Positions 1 to 6,565 of a stretch of 12,289 nt of DNA are shown here, one piece after another. The position numbers and the translations under genes are program-made. The notes under the pieces were generated by a model. The model was given only the letters and a program-made list of their open reading frames with translations. It was not told the origin of the DNA and did no database searches. Numbering within the stretch: position 1 is the stretch's first letter; each line of letters begins with the position of its first letter. Origin of the DNA: JAQGMJ01 sp036271855 (lineage in GTDB: Bacteria; Pseudomonadota; Gammaproteobacteria; Burkholderiales; JAEUOS01); assembly GCA_036271855.1 (NCBI GenBank), contig DATAZV010000166.1, forward strand, positions 1 to 12,289. Direction: 5' to 3'.

Positions 1-271
1 CCGCGGAGTACAGCGCATGGCGCAGGTTGATCACGCCGACCGATAGCACGATCAGCAGGCCGGGGGTGGTGGCGGCCACGAGTTTGGTGATCATGAATTG
101 CGCCGAACCGGCGAAGACGATGCAGGAGATGGCGATCGCCAGCAGCGGTGCAATACCCGCCTTGACCGCCAGCGCGCCATAGATCAGGCCAAAGGGCGCC
201 GCGCCGAGCAGCAGCGGCATGACGGCAATCAGGCCGGCGGCGAATTCGCTGCGCGGCGTGCCCGCGCTCAA
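1..271 (-). CDS. azlC: AzlC-family branched-chain amino acid exporter, large subunit (5' part only)
   Basis: Reading the minus strand from a TTG at 271 gives 90 open codons that run off the left edge. The peptide has the AzlC N-terminal signatures: GAAPFGLIYGALA near residues 23-35, FAGSAQF near 54-60, and NLRHALYSA at the window edge. These hydrophobic stretches make about two to three membrane helices. AzlC works with the small subunit AzlD to export branched-chain or other hydrophobic amino acids across the inner membrane; azlD would be expected to the left, outside the window. The TTG start overlaps the amgK stop by four bases (TTGA), so the two genes are probably cotranscribed and translationally coupled. 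No strong ribosome binding site precedes the TTG, so the start is less certain than the family. The C-terminal part and substrate cannot be judged here. Confidence 0.85.
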   Translation of the reverse strand, partial: MSAGTPRSEFAAGLIAVMPLLLGAAPFGLIYGALAVKAGIAPLLAIAISCIVFAGSAQFMITKLVAATTPGLLIVLSVGVINLRHALYSA

Positions 272-1275
272 AACGTGTAGCCCGTCTTCACGTCCACCTG
301 CTCCACCGAATCGAGCAGGCGCAGCAGGGGATGGAACACGCCATAGCGTTCGCAGGCGCGGCGGGTGTAGCGCAGCACCAGCGGAATGTCGTGCAGGTAG
401 TTGGCCTTGCCGTCGCGGTAGTTCAGGCGGGCGAAGATGCCCAGCACCTTGAGGTGGCGCTGCAGGCCCATCCATTCGAAGTCGCGATAGAGGTCGCCAA
501 ACTCGGCCTGTACCGGTAGCCCGGCCTTGCGCGCCGCCTCCCAGTAGCGGATGCACCAGTCGAGCACCTGTTCCTCTTCCCACTCGATGTAGGCGTCCTT
601 GAGCAGGGACACCAGGTCATAGGTGACCGGGCCGTACACCGCGTCCTGGAAGTCGAGCACGCCGGGGCGGCCGGGCGCGCCCACCATCAGGTTGCGCGAG
701 TGATAGTCGCGATGCACGTAGACCTGGGGCTGCGCCAGGTTGTTGGCCAGCAGGGCTTCGAAGGCACCGTCGAGCACCGCGCGCTGCTGGGCGTCCAGGG
801 TGGTGTTCTTGTGGCGGGCGATGTACCAATCGGGCAGGAGCTGCATTTCGCGCAGCAGCAAGGCGCGATCATAGGGAGGCAACTCGCCTGGACGGGTGCC
901 GGCCTGGATCTGGATCAGGGCGGCGATGGCGTCACGGTACAGGGCATCGGCGCGTTGTGTGTCGCGCTGCATCGCGGCCAGATAGGTGGTGTCGCCCAAG
1001 TCGGTGAGCAGCAAAAAGCCTTGTTCCAGGTCCTGGGCCAGCACTTCGGGCACATGGACGCCGGTGGCGCCGAACAGGCCGGCGACGCGAATGAAGGGCT
1101 TGCAGTCCTCGTGCTCCGGCGGGGCATCCATCACGATGCGGGTGATGCCGTCGTCGGCGAAGCGGGCGCGCAGGTAGCGCCGGAAGCTGGCGTCGTTGGA
1201 GGCCGCGGTGAGAGCGAAGGCGCGGCCGGGGAACAGGCTTTCCAGCCATTGTGCGAGTGCGGCGGTACGGTCCAA
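268..1275 (-). CDS. amgK: N-acetylmuramate/N-acetylglucosamine 1-kinase AmgK (aminoglycoside phosphotransferase fold)
   Basis: This 335-residue cytosolic kinase has the aminoglycoside phosphotransferase/choline kinase fold. In characterised species AmgK phosphorylates MurNAc and GlcNAc at the anomeric carbon, feeding a peptidoglycan-recycling route to UDP-MurNAc that bypasses de novo synthesis and fosfomycin-sensitive MurA. Visible motifs are the catalytic loop HRDYHSRNL at residues 188-196 (catalytic D190, N195) and the metal-binding LDFQDA at 207-212 (D208). The following YGPVTYDLVSLLKDAY segment is typical of AmgK-like proteins. The start is a TTG at 1275 with an AGGA ribosome binding site seven bases upstream; the next residues (DRTAALAQWL) match the usual N-terminus. 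It lies divergent from lptD, as in pseudomonads, but the partner nucleotidyltransferase gene murU is not next to it; azlC follows instead with a 4-bp overlap. Without murU nearby, a different sugar or a distant partner is possible. Confidence 0.88.
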   Translation of the reverse strand: MDRTAALAQWLESLFPGRAFALTAASNDASFRRYLRARFADDGITRIVMDAPPEHEDCKPFIRVAGLFGATGVHVPEVLAQDLEQGFLLLTDLGDTTYLAAMQRDTQRADALYRDAIAALIQIQAGTRPGELPPYDRALLLREMQLLPDWYIARHKNTTLDAQQRAVLDGAFEALLANNLAQPQVYVHRDYHSRNLMVGAPGRPGVLDFQDAVYGPVTYDLVSLLKDAYIEWEEEQVLDWCIRYWEAARKAGLPVQAEFGDLYRDFEWMGLQRHLKVLGIFARLNYRDGKANYLHDIPLVLRYTRRACERYGVFHPLLRLLDSVEQVDVKTGYTF

Positions 1276-1282
1276 GGGGAGG

Positions 1283-1286
1283 TCCT
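1283..1286 (-). promoter_or_regulatory. Ribosome binding site deciding the TTG start of amgK
   Basis: On the minus strand AGGA lies seven bases before the TTG at 1275. No in-frame ATG nearby has an equally good site, and homology begins right after the TTG. Confidence 0.6.
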
Positions 1287-1330
1287 GGGCTAAGTGGCAG
1301 GCCGGCCCGCGGATTTGTCCGTGGCTGGCT

Positions 1331-1336
1331 TATAAT
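1331..1336 (+). promoter_or_regulatory. Candidate -10 element of the lptD-surA-pdxA operon
   Basis: This is a perfect TATAAT on the plus strand. The best -35-like match (TTGTCC at 1315-1320) is only 10 bp upstream, too close for a standard promoter, so activation or a non-standard -35 is likely. A transcription start near 1343 would give a leader of about 56 nt. No clear sigma-E-type promoter (GGAACTT and TCTGA) was seen, although lptD-surA is under sigma-E control in E. coli. Confidence 0.5.
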
Positions 1337-1374
1337 CCGTTGAATTTTATCGGATTAACCGTTCGGGCCGGTCC

Positions 1375-1398
1375 GGGCTCGCGGACTTTCGTGAGCCC
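1375..1398 (+). promoter_or_regulatory. Hairpin directly abutting the lptD start codon
   Basis: The arms 1375-1383 (GGGCTCGCG) and 1390-1398 (CGTGAGCCC) pair over 9 bp, with one G-U pair, around a 6-nt GACTTT loop. The last paired base is immediately followed by the ATG at 1399. The stem covers the place where a ribosome binding site should be, and none is recognisable. This suggests a structured leader that limits or regulates LptD translation; the structure is visible in the sequence, the function is inferred. Confidence 0.5.
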
Positions 1399-4065
1399 AT
1401 GTATTTGCCGACTGTCTTCCGTCCGCGTCTTACACCTCTAGCGCGCGTGCTCATGTTGGTGGGCATGCTGCCGCTGACGGCGCTGGCCGCGGATCAGGAA
1501 GGGATGGCCGCGCCCTCCGGGCCGGTGGTGCCGTTGCTGCCGCCGAGCGTGAGTTACGTGCTGGCGCAGGCCGATCTCAAGGATGAAAAGCCGGGTGCGC
1601 CCGCATCCCGCGCGCCGGTCGCTCAGGCGCCGCAGCCTGAGAGGTCGCCGGCAACCGCAGACACCGCTGCCGCCACGGAGACTTCCGTGGCGGGGCCGGG
1701 AACAGCCCCGAGCGGCGAGGCGCCGGCAGCCGTCGCGCCGGCATCGCCGGCTGCTGCGGTTGAGCCGGCCGCATCCGTGCCGGCAGCGGTGACGGCGCCC
1801 GCTGCGGATGAGATCGCGAAAATGTCCGGGACATTGGCGGCGCCGGAACCGTCGATCACTGCCGCCCTCGAGACGCCCCCGGGCGACCGCCTGGCATTGA
1901 AAACGGAGCAGCAACTCAGTCCGAACCAGAGCACCGACGACGATGTGCCGATTTTCATCAAGGGCCTGAAGATCTCCGGCCGGACCGGCATGCAGACCGA
2001 TGTCGAGGGCGATGCCGAATTGCGCAAGCGCGGCAGCCTGATCAAGGCCGATACCATCACCTATTTTCCGGTGCAGGACGAGATGCTGGCCAATGGCGAA
2101 GTGCGGGCGCTGAAGGACGGCGACCTGTTCACCGGCTCCCAATTGCGCCTGAAGCTCGATGCCCAGACCGGTTATTTCCTCGATGTCCACTACCTGCTGG
2201 CCGGCGAAAAGGCGCGCGGCGAAGCGATGCGCATGGACTTTCTCGGCCAGAACGCCTATCACGCGGAAAACGCGACTTATACGACATGCGGGCCGGGCAA
2301 CGACGACTGGTTTCTCAAGGTGGGCAAGATGAACCTCGACTTCGGCCGCGACCTGGGCGAAGCCGAAGATGCACAAATCGTTTTTCTTGGCCGGGAAATC
2401 CTGGCCTTGCCCAGCATGTCCTTTTCGCTCAACGACAAGCGCAAGTCAGGCTTTCTGGCGCCCTCTTTCGGCAGCTCGATCCAGAGCGGGCAGGAGCTGA
2501 CGGTTCCGTATTACTGGAACATCGCGCCGAATCGTGATGCCACGCTGACCGAGCGCTATTTGAGCAAACGCGGCTTGCAAAGCAGCGCCAGCTTCCGGTA
2601 CATGGGAGATACCTATAAGGGGCAGATCAGCGGCGAGGTGTTGCCGGATGACAGCCAAACCCGCACCACGCGATCGGGCTTCAGCATCCTGCATACGCAA
2701 ACGCTGGCACCAGGCCTGACCGCCAATTTGAACGTCAACAAGGTGTCGGACAACACCTATTTCACCGACTTGTCGGCGAAGCTGGCGCTGACCGCGCAAA
2801 CCTTCCTGACCCGCGAAGGCTCGCTGAACTACACCAACAACGGCTACAACCTGAGCATTCGCGCCCAGGCCTTCCAGACCCTGCAGGACCCGCTGGCGCC
2901 GGTGGCGGTGCCGTATTTCCGCCTGCCTGAATTGAGCTTCAGTACCTTGCGCTATGACGTCAAGGGTTTCGACATCGGCTTCGAAAGCGACTACACCCGT
3001 TTCTCCAACGCCACCCAGGTGATGGGCAGCCGCTCCTATGTGGCGCCTTCGATCAGCTATCCGTTCATCCGGCCGGGCTACTACATCACGCCGAAAATCA
3101 CCTTCAATTCCACCCACTACAACCTGGAGAATCTGAGTGCCTGGCAGACCGGGGTGTCGTTGCCGTCCAACGCGCGCGAGGGCATCGTGCGCAACGTGCC
3201 GATCGCCAGTGTCGACAGCGGCATGACTTTCGAGCGGCAGGCGGATTATTTCGGCAAGGACTATACGCAGACCCTGGAGCCGCGCATCTACTACCTGCGC
3301 GTGCCTTATCGCGACCAGTCGAATATCCCGATTTTCGATACCGGCGCGGCCGACTTCAATTTTTCGCAAATCTTTTCCGACAACATTTACAGCGGCCTGG
3401 ACCGGATCGCCGACGCCAATCAGCTTACCGCGGCGGTTTCGACCCGCCTGCTGAGTACCGACAGCGGCGCCGAGCGCCTGCGGGTATCGATCGGCCAGCG
3501 CTATTATTTCGCCAGCCAGCGGGTGACCTTGCCGGGAGAAAACGCGCGGGTGGACAAGACCTCCGACTATCTTGCCGCAATTTCGGGCGATATCGTGCCG
3601 AAGATACGCTTTGATTCGGCGATCGAATACGACCCGAACCTGAAGGAAATCCAGCGCGTCACCCACGGCATCCGCTGGTCGCCGGAGCCGGGCAATACGG
3701 TGTCGGCCGCCTACCGCTATCAGCGCGACCTGCTCGAGGAAGTCGACTTTGCCGGCCAGTGGCGGGTGACGCCACGCTGGTATGGCGTGGGGCGGTACAA
3801 TTACTCGCTGCGTGACGGACATCTTGCCGAAGCGCTGGCCGGCTTCGAGTACGACGGCGACTGCTGGGTCGGCCGGGTGGTGTTGCAGAAATATGCGTTG
3901 GCGACCCAGAGAACCAGTTCTTCGATTTTCTTCCAGATCGAGCTGAACGGCTTGTCCAGGCTGGGGTCCAATCCGCTGGACATACTCAGGCGCAACATTC
4001 CTGGTTACACCAAGCTGTACGACAACCAGACCGCGCAGCCGCGCACTTTCAACAACTATGAGTAA
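1399..4065 (+). CDS. lptD: LPS-assembly outer-membrane protein LptD
   Basis: LptD is the outer-membrane barrel that, with lipoprotein LptE, inserts LPS into the outer leaflet. The 888-residue product has a signal peptide at 1-30 (basic start with R8, R10 and R16, hydrophobic core, ALA cleavage site). An Ala/Pro-rich low-complexity linker of roughly residues 65-155 follows. The LptA-like beta-taco domain runs from about 180 to 295, and the C-terminal beta-barrel from about 340 to the end. Family motifs are TTCGPGNDDW, NDKRKSGFLAPSFG at the barrel entrance and DGDCWVGRVV near the C-terminus. There are only two cysteines, C297 and C822, by alignment matching E. coli C173 and C725, so one interdomain disulfide is expected. 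It is somewhat longer than E. coli LptD (784 aa), largely because of the linker. No ribosome binding site precedes the ATG; later in-frame starts would remove the charged signal-peptide region. A TTG at 1405 remains possible. It is the first gene of lptD-surA-pdxA. Confidence 0.95.
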   Translation: MYLPTVFRPRLTPLARVLMLVGMLPLTALAADQEGMAAPSGPVVPLLPPSVSYVLAQADLKDEKPGAPASRAPVAQAPQPERSPATADTAAATETSVAGPGTAPSGEAPAAVAPASPAAAVEPAASVPAAVTAPAADEIAKMSGTLAAPEPSITAALETPPGDRLALKTEQQLSPNQSTDDDVPIFIKGLKISGRTGMQTDVEGDAELRKRGSLIKADTITYFPVQDEMLANGEVRALKDGDLFTGSQLRLKLDAQTGYFLDVHYLLAGEKARGEAMRMDFLGQNAYHAENATYTTCGPGNDDWFLKVGKMNLDFGRDLGEAEDAQIVFLGREILALPSMSFSLNDKRKSGFLAPSFGSSIQSGQELTVPYYWNIAPNRDATLTERYLSKRGLQSSASFRYMGDTYKGQISGEVLPDDSQTRTTRSGFSILHTQTLAPGLTANLNVNKVSDNTYFTDLSAKLALTAQTFLTREGSLNYTNNGYNLSIRAQAFQTLQDPLAPVAVPYFRLPELSFSTLRYDVKGFDIGFESDYTRFSNATQVMGSRSYVAPSISYPFIRPGYYITPKITFNSTHYNLENLSAWQTGVSLPSNAREGIVRNVPIASVDSGMTFERQADYFGKDYTQTLEPRIYYLRVPYRDQSNIPIFDTGAADFNFSQIFSDNIYSGLDRIADANQLTAAVSTRLLSTDSGAERLRVSIGQRYYFASQRVTLPGENARVDKTSDYLAAISGDIVPKIRFDSAIEYDPNLKEIQRVTHGIRWSPEPGNTVSAAYRYQRDLLEEVDFAGQWRVTPRWYGVGRYNYSLRDGHLAEALAGFEYDGDCWVGRVVLQKYALATQRTSSSIFFQIELNGLSRLGSNPLDILRRNIPGYTKLYDNQTAQPRTFNNYE

Positions 4066-4071
4066 CGATTC

Positions 4072-5433
4072 ATGCAGTCACGATTTTCCCGCCTGATGCT
4101 GAGTGCCGCCGTGGCGGCGGCCCTGTTGCCGGCCGCCCCGGCGCGGCTTGCGCTGGCGCAAACCCAGCTGAGCCCGCAGCTTTCGAGCACGCCGCGCCCG
4201 CGCGTGATATTGGCCGATCGCATCGTCGCCGTGGTCAACGACGAGGTGATCACCCGGCGCGAACTGGACGAGCGGGTCAGCGTGGTGACGAAGGATTTCA
4301 ACCGCAACAACCGGCCGTTGCCGCCAACCGATGTGCTCGATTCGCAGGTGCTGGAACGCCTGATCATCGACCGTGCGCAGTTGCAATTCGCCAAGGAAAC
4401 CCAGATCCGCGTCGATGATGCGGCGCTTGACCGTACGATTGCCCGGATCGCCGAACAAAACCAGAAGTCGCCGTCGGAATTCCGCGACGTGCTGGAAAAG
4501 CAGGGCGTGCCGTTTGCCAAGTTCCGCGACGACATCCGCAACGAGATCATCATCAGCCGGGTCCGCGACGCGGCGGTGGAGAAGTCGGTCAATTGCACCG
4601 ATGGCGAGATCGAACAGTTCATGGCCGACAACGGCGCCCAGCAGCAGGCGCAGACCGAGGTCAATCTTGGCCACATCCTGGTGGTGGTGCCGGAAAACGC
4701 CAGTCCGGAGCAGATCGAGCAGCGCAAGAAGCGCGCCGAAGAGGCCCTGGCCCAGCTCAAGGCCGGTACCGACTTCGCCAAGGTGTCGGTGAGCTTTTCC
4801 GAAGCGCCCGAGGCACTCAAGGGCGGCGAACTGGGAATGCGCACCGAAGACCGCCTGCCGCAATTGTTTGTCGACGCGGAAGCCAAGCTGCAGCCGGGCG
4901 AGATCAGCGGTGTGCTCAGAAGCTCGAATGGTTTTCACATTCTCAAGCTGCTCGACCGCAAGCGCGGCGGAGACCAGAAAATCGCCGTCGAACAGATCCA
5001 CGCCCGCCACATCCTGATCAAGACCAACGAGCTGGTGTCGCAAGACCAGGCCAAGCGGCGCCTCGAGGACCTGCGCGAGCGCCTGATCAACAAGGCGGCC
5101 GATTTCGCCGAACTGGCGCGCCTGTACTCCAACGACGGCAGCCGCGACAAGGGCGGCGACCTCGGCTGGATCTACCCCGGCGATACCGTGCCTGAATTCG
5201 AAAAGGCGATGAGCGAGCTGAAGGTCGGCGAGATCAGCCAGCCGGTGCAAAGCCAGTTCGGCTGGCACCTGATCCAGGTGCTGGAGCGCCGCAACGCCGA
5301 TATGAGCCCGGAGCGCGTGCGCGCCGCCGCCTGCCAGACCATCCGCGAGCGCAAATCCGACGAGGCCTACCAGGAGTGGATGCGCCAGTTGCGTGACCGC
5401 ACCTATGTCGAGCTGCGGCTGGAAGACCGCTGA
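4072..5433 (+). CDS. surA: Periplasmic chaperone and peptidyl-prolyl isomerase SurA
   Basis: SurA is the main periplasmic chaperone for outer-membrane beta-barrel proteins on their way to the BAM complex, and LptD is one of its known clients. The 453-residue product starts with a signal peptide (MQSRFSRLM, then an alanine-rich core; likely cleavage after A29). The chaperone N-domain begins near residue 45 (ADRIVAVVNDEVITRREL). Two parvulin domains follow, at about 194-291 (VNLGHILVVV to GFHILKLLDR) and 306-402 (IHARHILIKT to GWHLIQVLER), then a C-terminal helix that completes the chaperone module. Length and domain order are normal for the family. The ATG lies six bases after the lptD stop. 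Only a weak GAG (4060-4062) precedes it, so translation is probably coupled to lptD. Encoding chaperone and client together is the standard arrangement. Confidence 0.95.
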   Translation: MQSRFSRLMLSAAVAAALLPAAPARLALAQTQLSPQLSSTPRPRVILADRIVAVVNDEVITRRELDERVSVVTKDFNRNNRPLPPTDVLDSQVLERLIIDRAQLQFAKETQIRVDDAALDRTIARIAEQNQKSPSEFRDVLEKQGVPFAKFRDDIRNEIIISRVRDAAVEKSVNCTDGEIEQFMADNGAQQQAQTEVNLGHILVVVPENASPEQIEQRKKRAEEALAQLKAGTDFAKVSVSFSEAPEALKGGELGMRTEDRLPQLFVDAEAKLQPGEISGVLRSSNGFHILKLLDRKRGGDQKIAVEQIHARHILIKTNELVSQDQAKRRLEDLRERLINKAADFAELARLYSNDGSRDKGGDLGWIYPGDTVPEFEKAMSELKVGEISQPVQSQFGWHLIQVLERRNADMSPERVRAAACQTIRERKSDEAYQEWMRQLRDRTYVELRLEDR

Positions 5434-5457
5434 TCCGGGCGTCAGCGCCTGATCAGC
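5429..5457 (+). promoter_or_regulatory. Hairpin spanning the surA stop codon, upstream of pdxA
   Basis: The arms GCTGATC (5429-5435) and GATCAGC (5451-5457) pair perfectly. Inside them, after one bulged C at 5436, GGCG (5438-5441) pairs with CGCC (5446-5449) around a TCAG tetraloop, with a G-U pair between the two stems. The surA stop codon (5431-5433) lies in the left arm. No T-run follows, so it is not a standard intrinsic terminator; RNA stabilisation, processing or pdxA attenuation are the alternatives. Confidence 0.5.
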
Positions 5458-5466
5458 CCAGGTGCC

Positions 5467-5471
5467 GGGAG
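5467..5471 (+). promoter_or_regulatory. Ribosome binding site deciding the pdxA start
   Basis: GGGAG lies five bases before the TTG at 5477. The alternative in-frame GTG at 5462 has no recognisable site before it and would place this motif inside the gene. Confidence 0.6.
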
Positions 5472-5476
5472 TTGCC

Positions 5477-6565
5477 TTGCGTACATCCGCCCAGCCGAAA
5501 TCCCCGCCCCTGATCGTGCTCACCACCGGCGAGCCTGCCGGTATCGGGCCGGACCTGGCGCTGATGCTGGCGGCGCGGCCCGCATCAAGGCGCGGTGCGC
5601 GCCTGGTGCTGGTGGGCGATGCCGGCATGCTGGTGCGCCGCGCCGCGCGTCTGGGTTTGAAGGTGCTGCTGCGCAGTTGTGCCGATGCCGCCGCCTGCGC
5701 GGCGCCGGGTTCCGGCGTCGCCATATTGCACGTGCCCCTCACGCAAGCGGTGCATCCGGGCCGTCTCGATGCGCGCAACGCCGCCTACGTGCTGGCTACC
5801 CTGGATGCGGCGCTGGCAGGCTGTGTCTCCGGTGCGTTCGCCGCCATGGTCACCGCGCCGGTCCACAAGGGTGTGATCAACGACGCCGGTTTCGCCTTCA
5901 CCGGCCACACCGAATACCTGGCCGAGCATACGAATACCCCCCGGGTCGTGATGATGCTGACCGGCGGCGAGGCATTGCCGGGCATGGCCGGGCCGCTGCG
6001 CGTGGCACTGGCCACCACCCACCTGGCGCTGAAGGATGTGCCAGGCGCGCTGACCCGCGCAGATCTGCGCACCACCCTCACCATTCTGGAAACAGACCTG
6101 CGCGACAAGTTCGGCATCGCCCGGCCGCGCATTCTGGTGGCCGGCCTGAACCCGCACGCCGGCGAGTCCGGTCACATGGGGCGTGAAGAGATCGAAACCA
6201 TCACGCCGGTGCTGGAAGAACTGCGCAAGCAGGGTATGCGTCTCACCGGCCCGCTGCCGGCCGACACCCTGTTCACCCCGCGCGTGCTGGCCGGCGGCGA
6301 CGCCGTGCTCGCCATGTATCACGACCAGGGCCTGCCGGTGCTGAAGTACGCCACCTTCGGCGCGGGCATCAACATCACCCTTGGCCTGCCGATCATCCGC
6401 ACCTCGGTCGATCACGGCACCGCGCTCGACCTTGCCGCCACGCCGGCCAAGGCAAAAAGCGCCGACCCGGGCAGCCTGATCACCGCATTCAGGCTGGCGG
6501 TGGCTCTCGCAACCCGCGCCGCGCGCGCCAGGCGCAAAGCGCCAGCACGAACGCGCAAAAGCTGA
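5477..6565 (+). CDS. pdxA: 4-hydroxythreonine-4-phosphate dehydrogenase PdxA
   Basis: PdxA oxidises 4-phosphohydroxy-L-threonine with NAD in the deoxyxylulose-5-phosphate-dependent route to pyridoxal phosphate; it is a cytosolic, metal-dependent dimer. From the TTG at 5477 the product is 362 residues, longer than the 329 of E. coli PdxA. Motifs in order are TTGEPAGIGPDL, TAPVHKGVINDAG, FTGHTEYL (substrate-binding H144), TTHLALKD (metal H182), NPHAGESGHMG (H227) and MYHDQGLPVLKY (H282). The H182-H227-H282 spacing equals that of E. coli H166-H211-H266. An 8-residue insertion lies between the GHTE and TTHL motifs. The extra length also includes an N-terminal extension and a basic C-terminal tail that overlaps the 3' end of lnt on the other strand. 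The GTG at 5462 would add five residues but lacks a ribosome binding site. It is the third gene of the lptD operon; rsmA (ksgA), commonly next, is absent. Confidence 0.94.
   Translation: MRTSAQPKSPPLIVLTTGEPAGIGPDLALMLAARPASRRGARLVLVGDAGMLVRRAARLGLKVLLRSCADAAACAAPGSGVAILHVPLTQAVHPGRLDARNAAYVLATLDAALAGCVSGAFAAMVTAPVHKGVINDAGFAFTGHTEYLAEHTNTPRVVMMLTGGEALPGMAGPLRVALATTHLALKDVPGALTRADLRTTLTILETDLRDKFGIARPRILVAGLNPHAGESGHMGREEIETITPVLEELRKQGMRLTGPLPADTLFTPRVLAGGDAVLAMYHDQGLPVLKYATFGAGINITLGLPIIRTSVDHGTALDLAATPAKAKSADPGSLITAFRLAVALATRAARARRKAPARTRKS

Larger units (their letters stand above)
1276..1398. promoter_or_regulatory. Divergent amgK/lptD promoter region
   Basis: These 123 bp separate the divergent amgK and lptD genes. 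The centre (about 1328-1360) is AT-rich in a GC-rich setting. It contains a perfect sigma-70 -10 hexamer on the plus strand, and on the minus strand a TAAAAT (1344-1349) that could be the amgK -10. No good -35 hexamer is visible at 16-18 bp from either. The distal half holds the lptD leader with its hairpin. Confidence 0.6.

Noticed and set aside
98..452. Short plus-strand frames near the left end
   Set aside because: They are shadows of azlC and amgK, which have clear family motifs on the minus strand.
2446..3822. A 458-codon minus-strand frame inside lptD
   Set aside because: It is antisense to the LptD barrel, whose motifs are unambiguous, and shows no recognisable domain.
4078..5778. A 566-codon minus-strand open frame opposite surA and the start of pdxA
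   Set aside because: It lies antisense to a textbook SurA, crosses into pdxA, and has low-complexity shadow composition with no domain.
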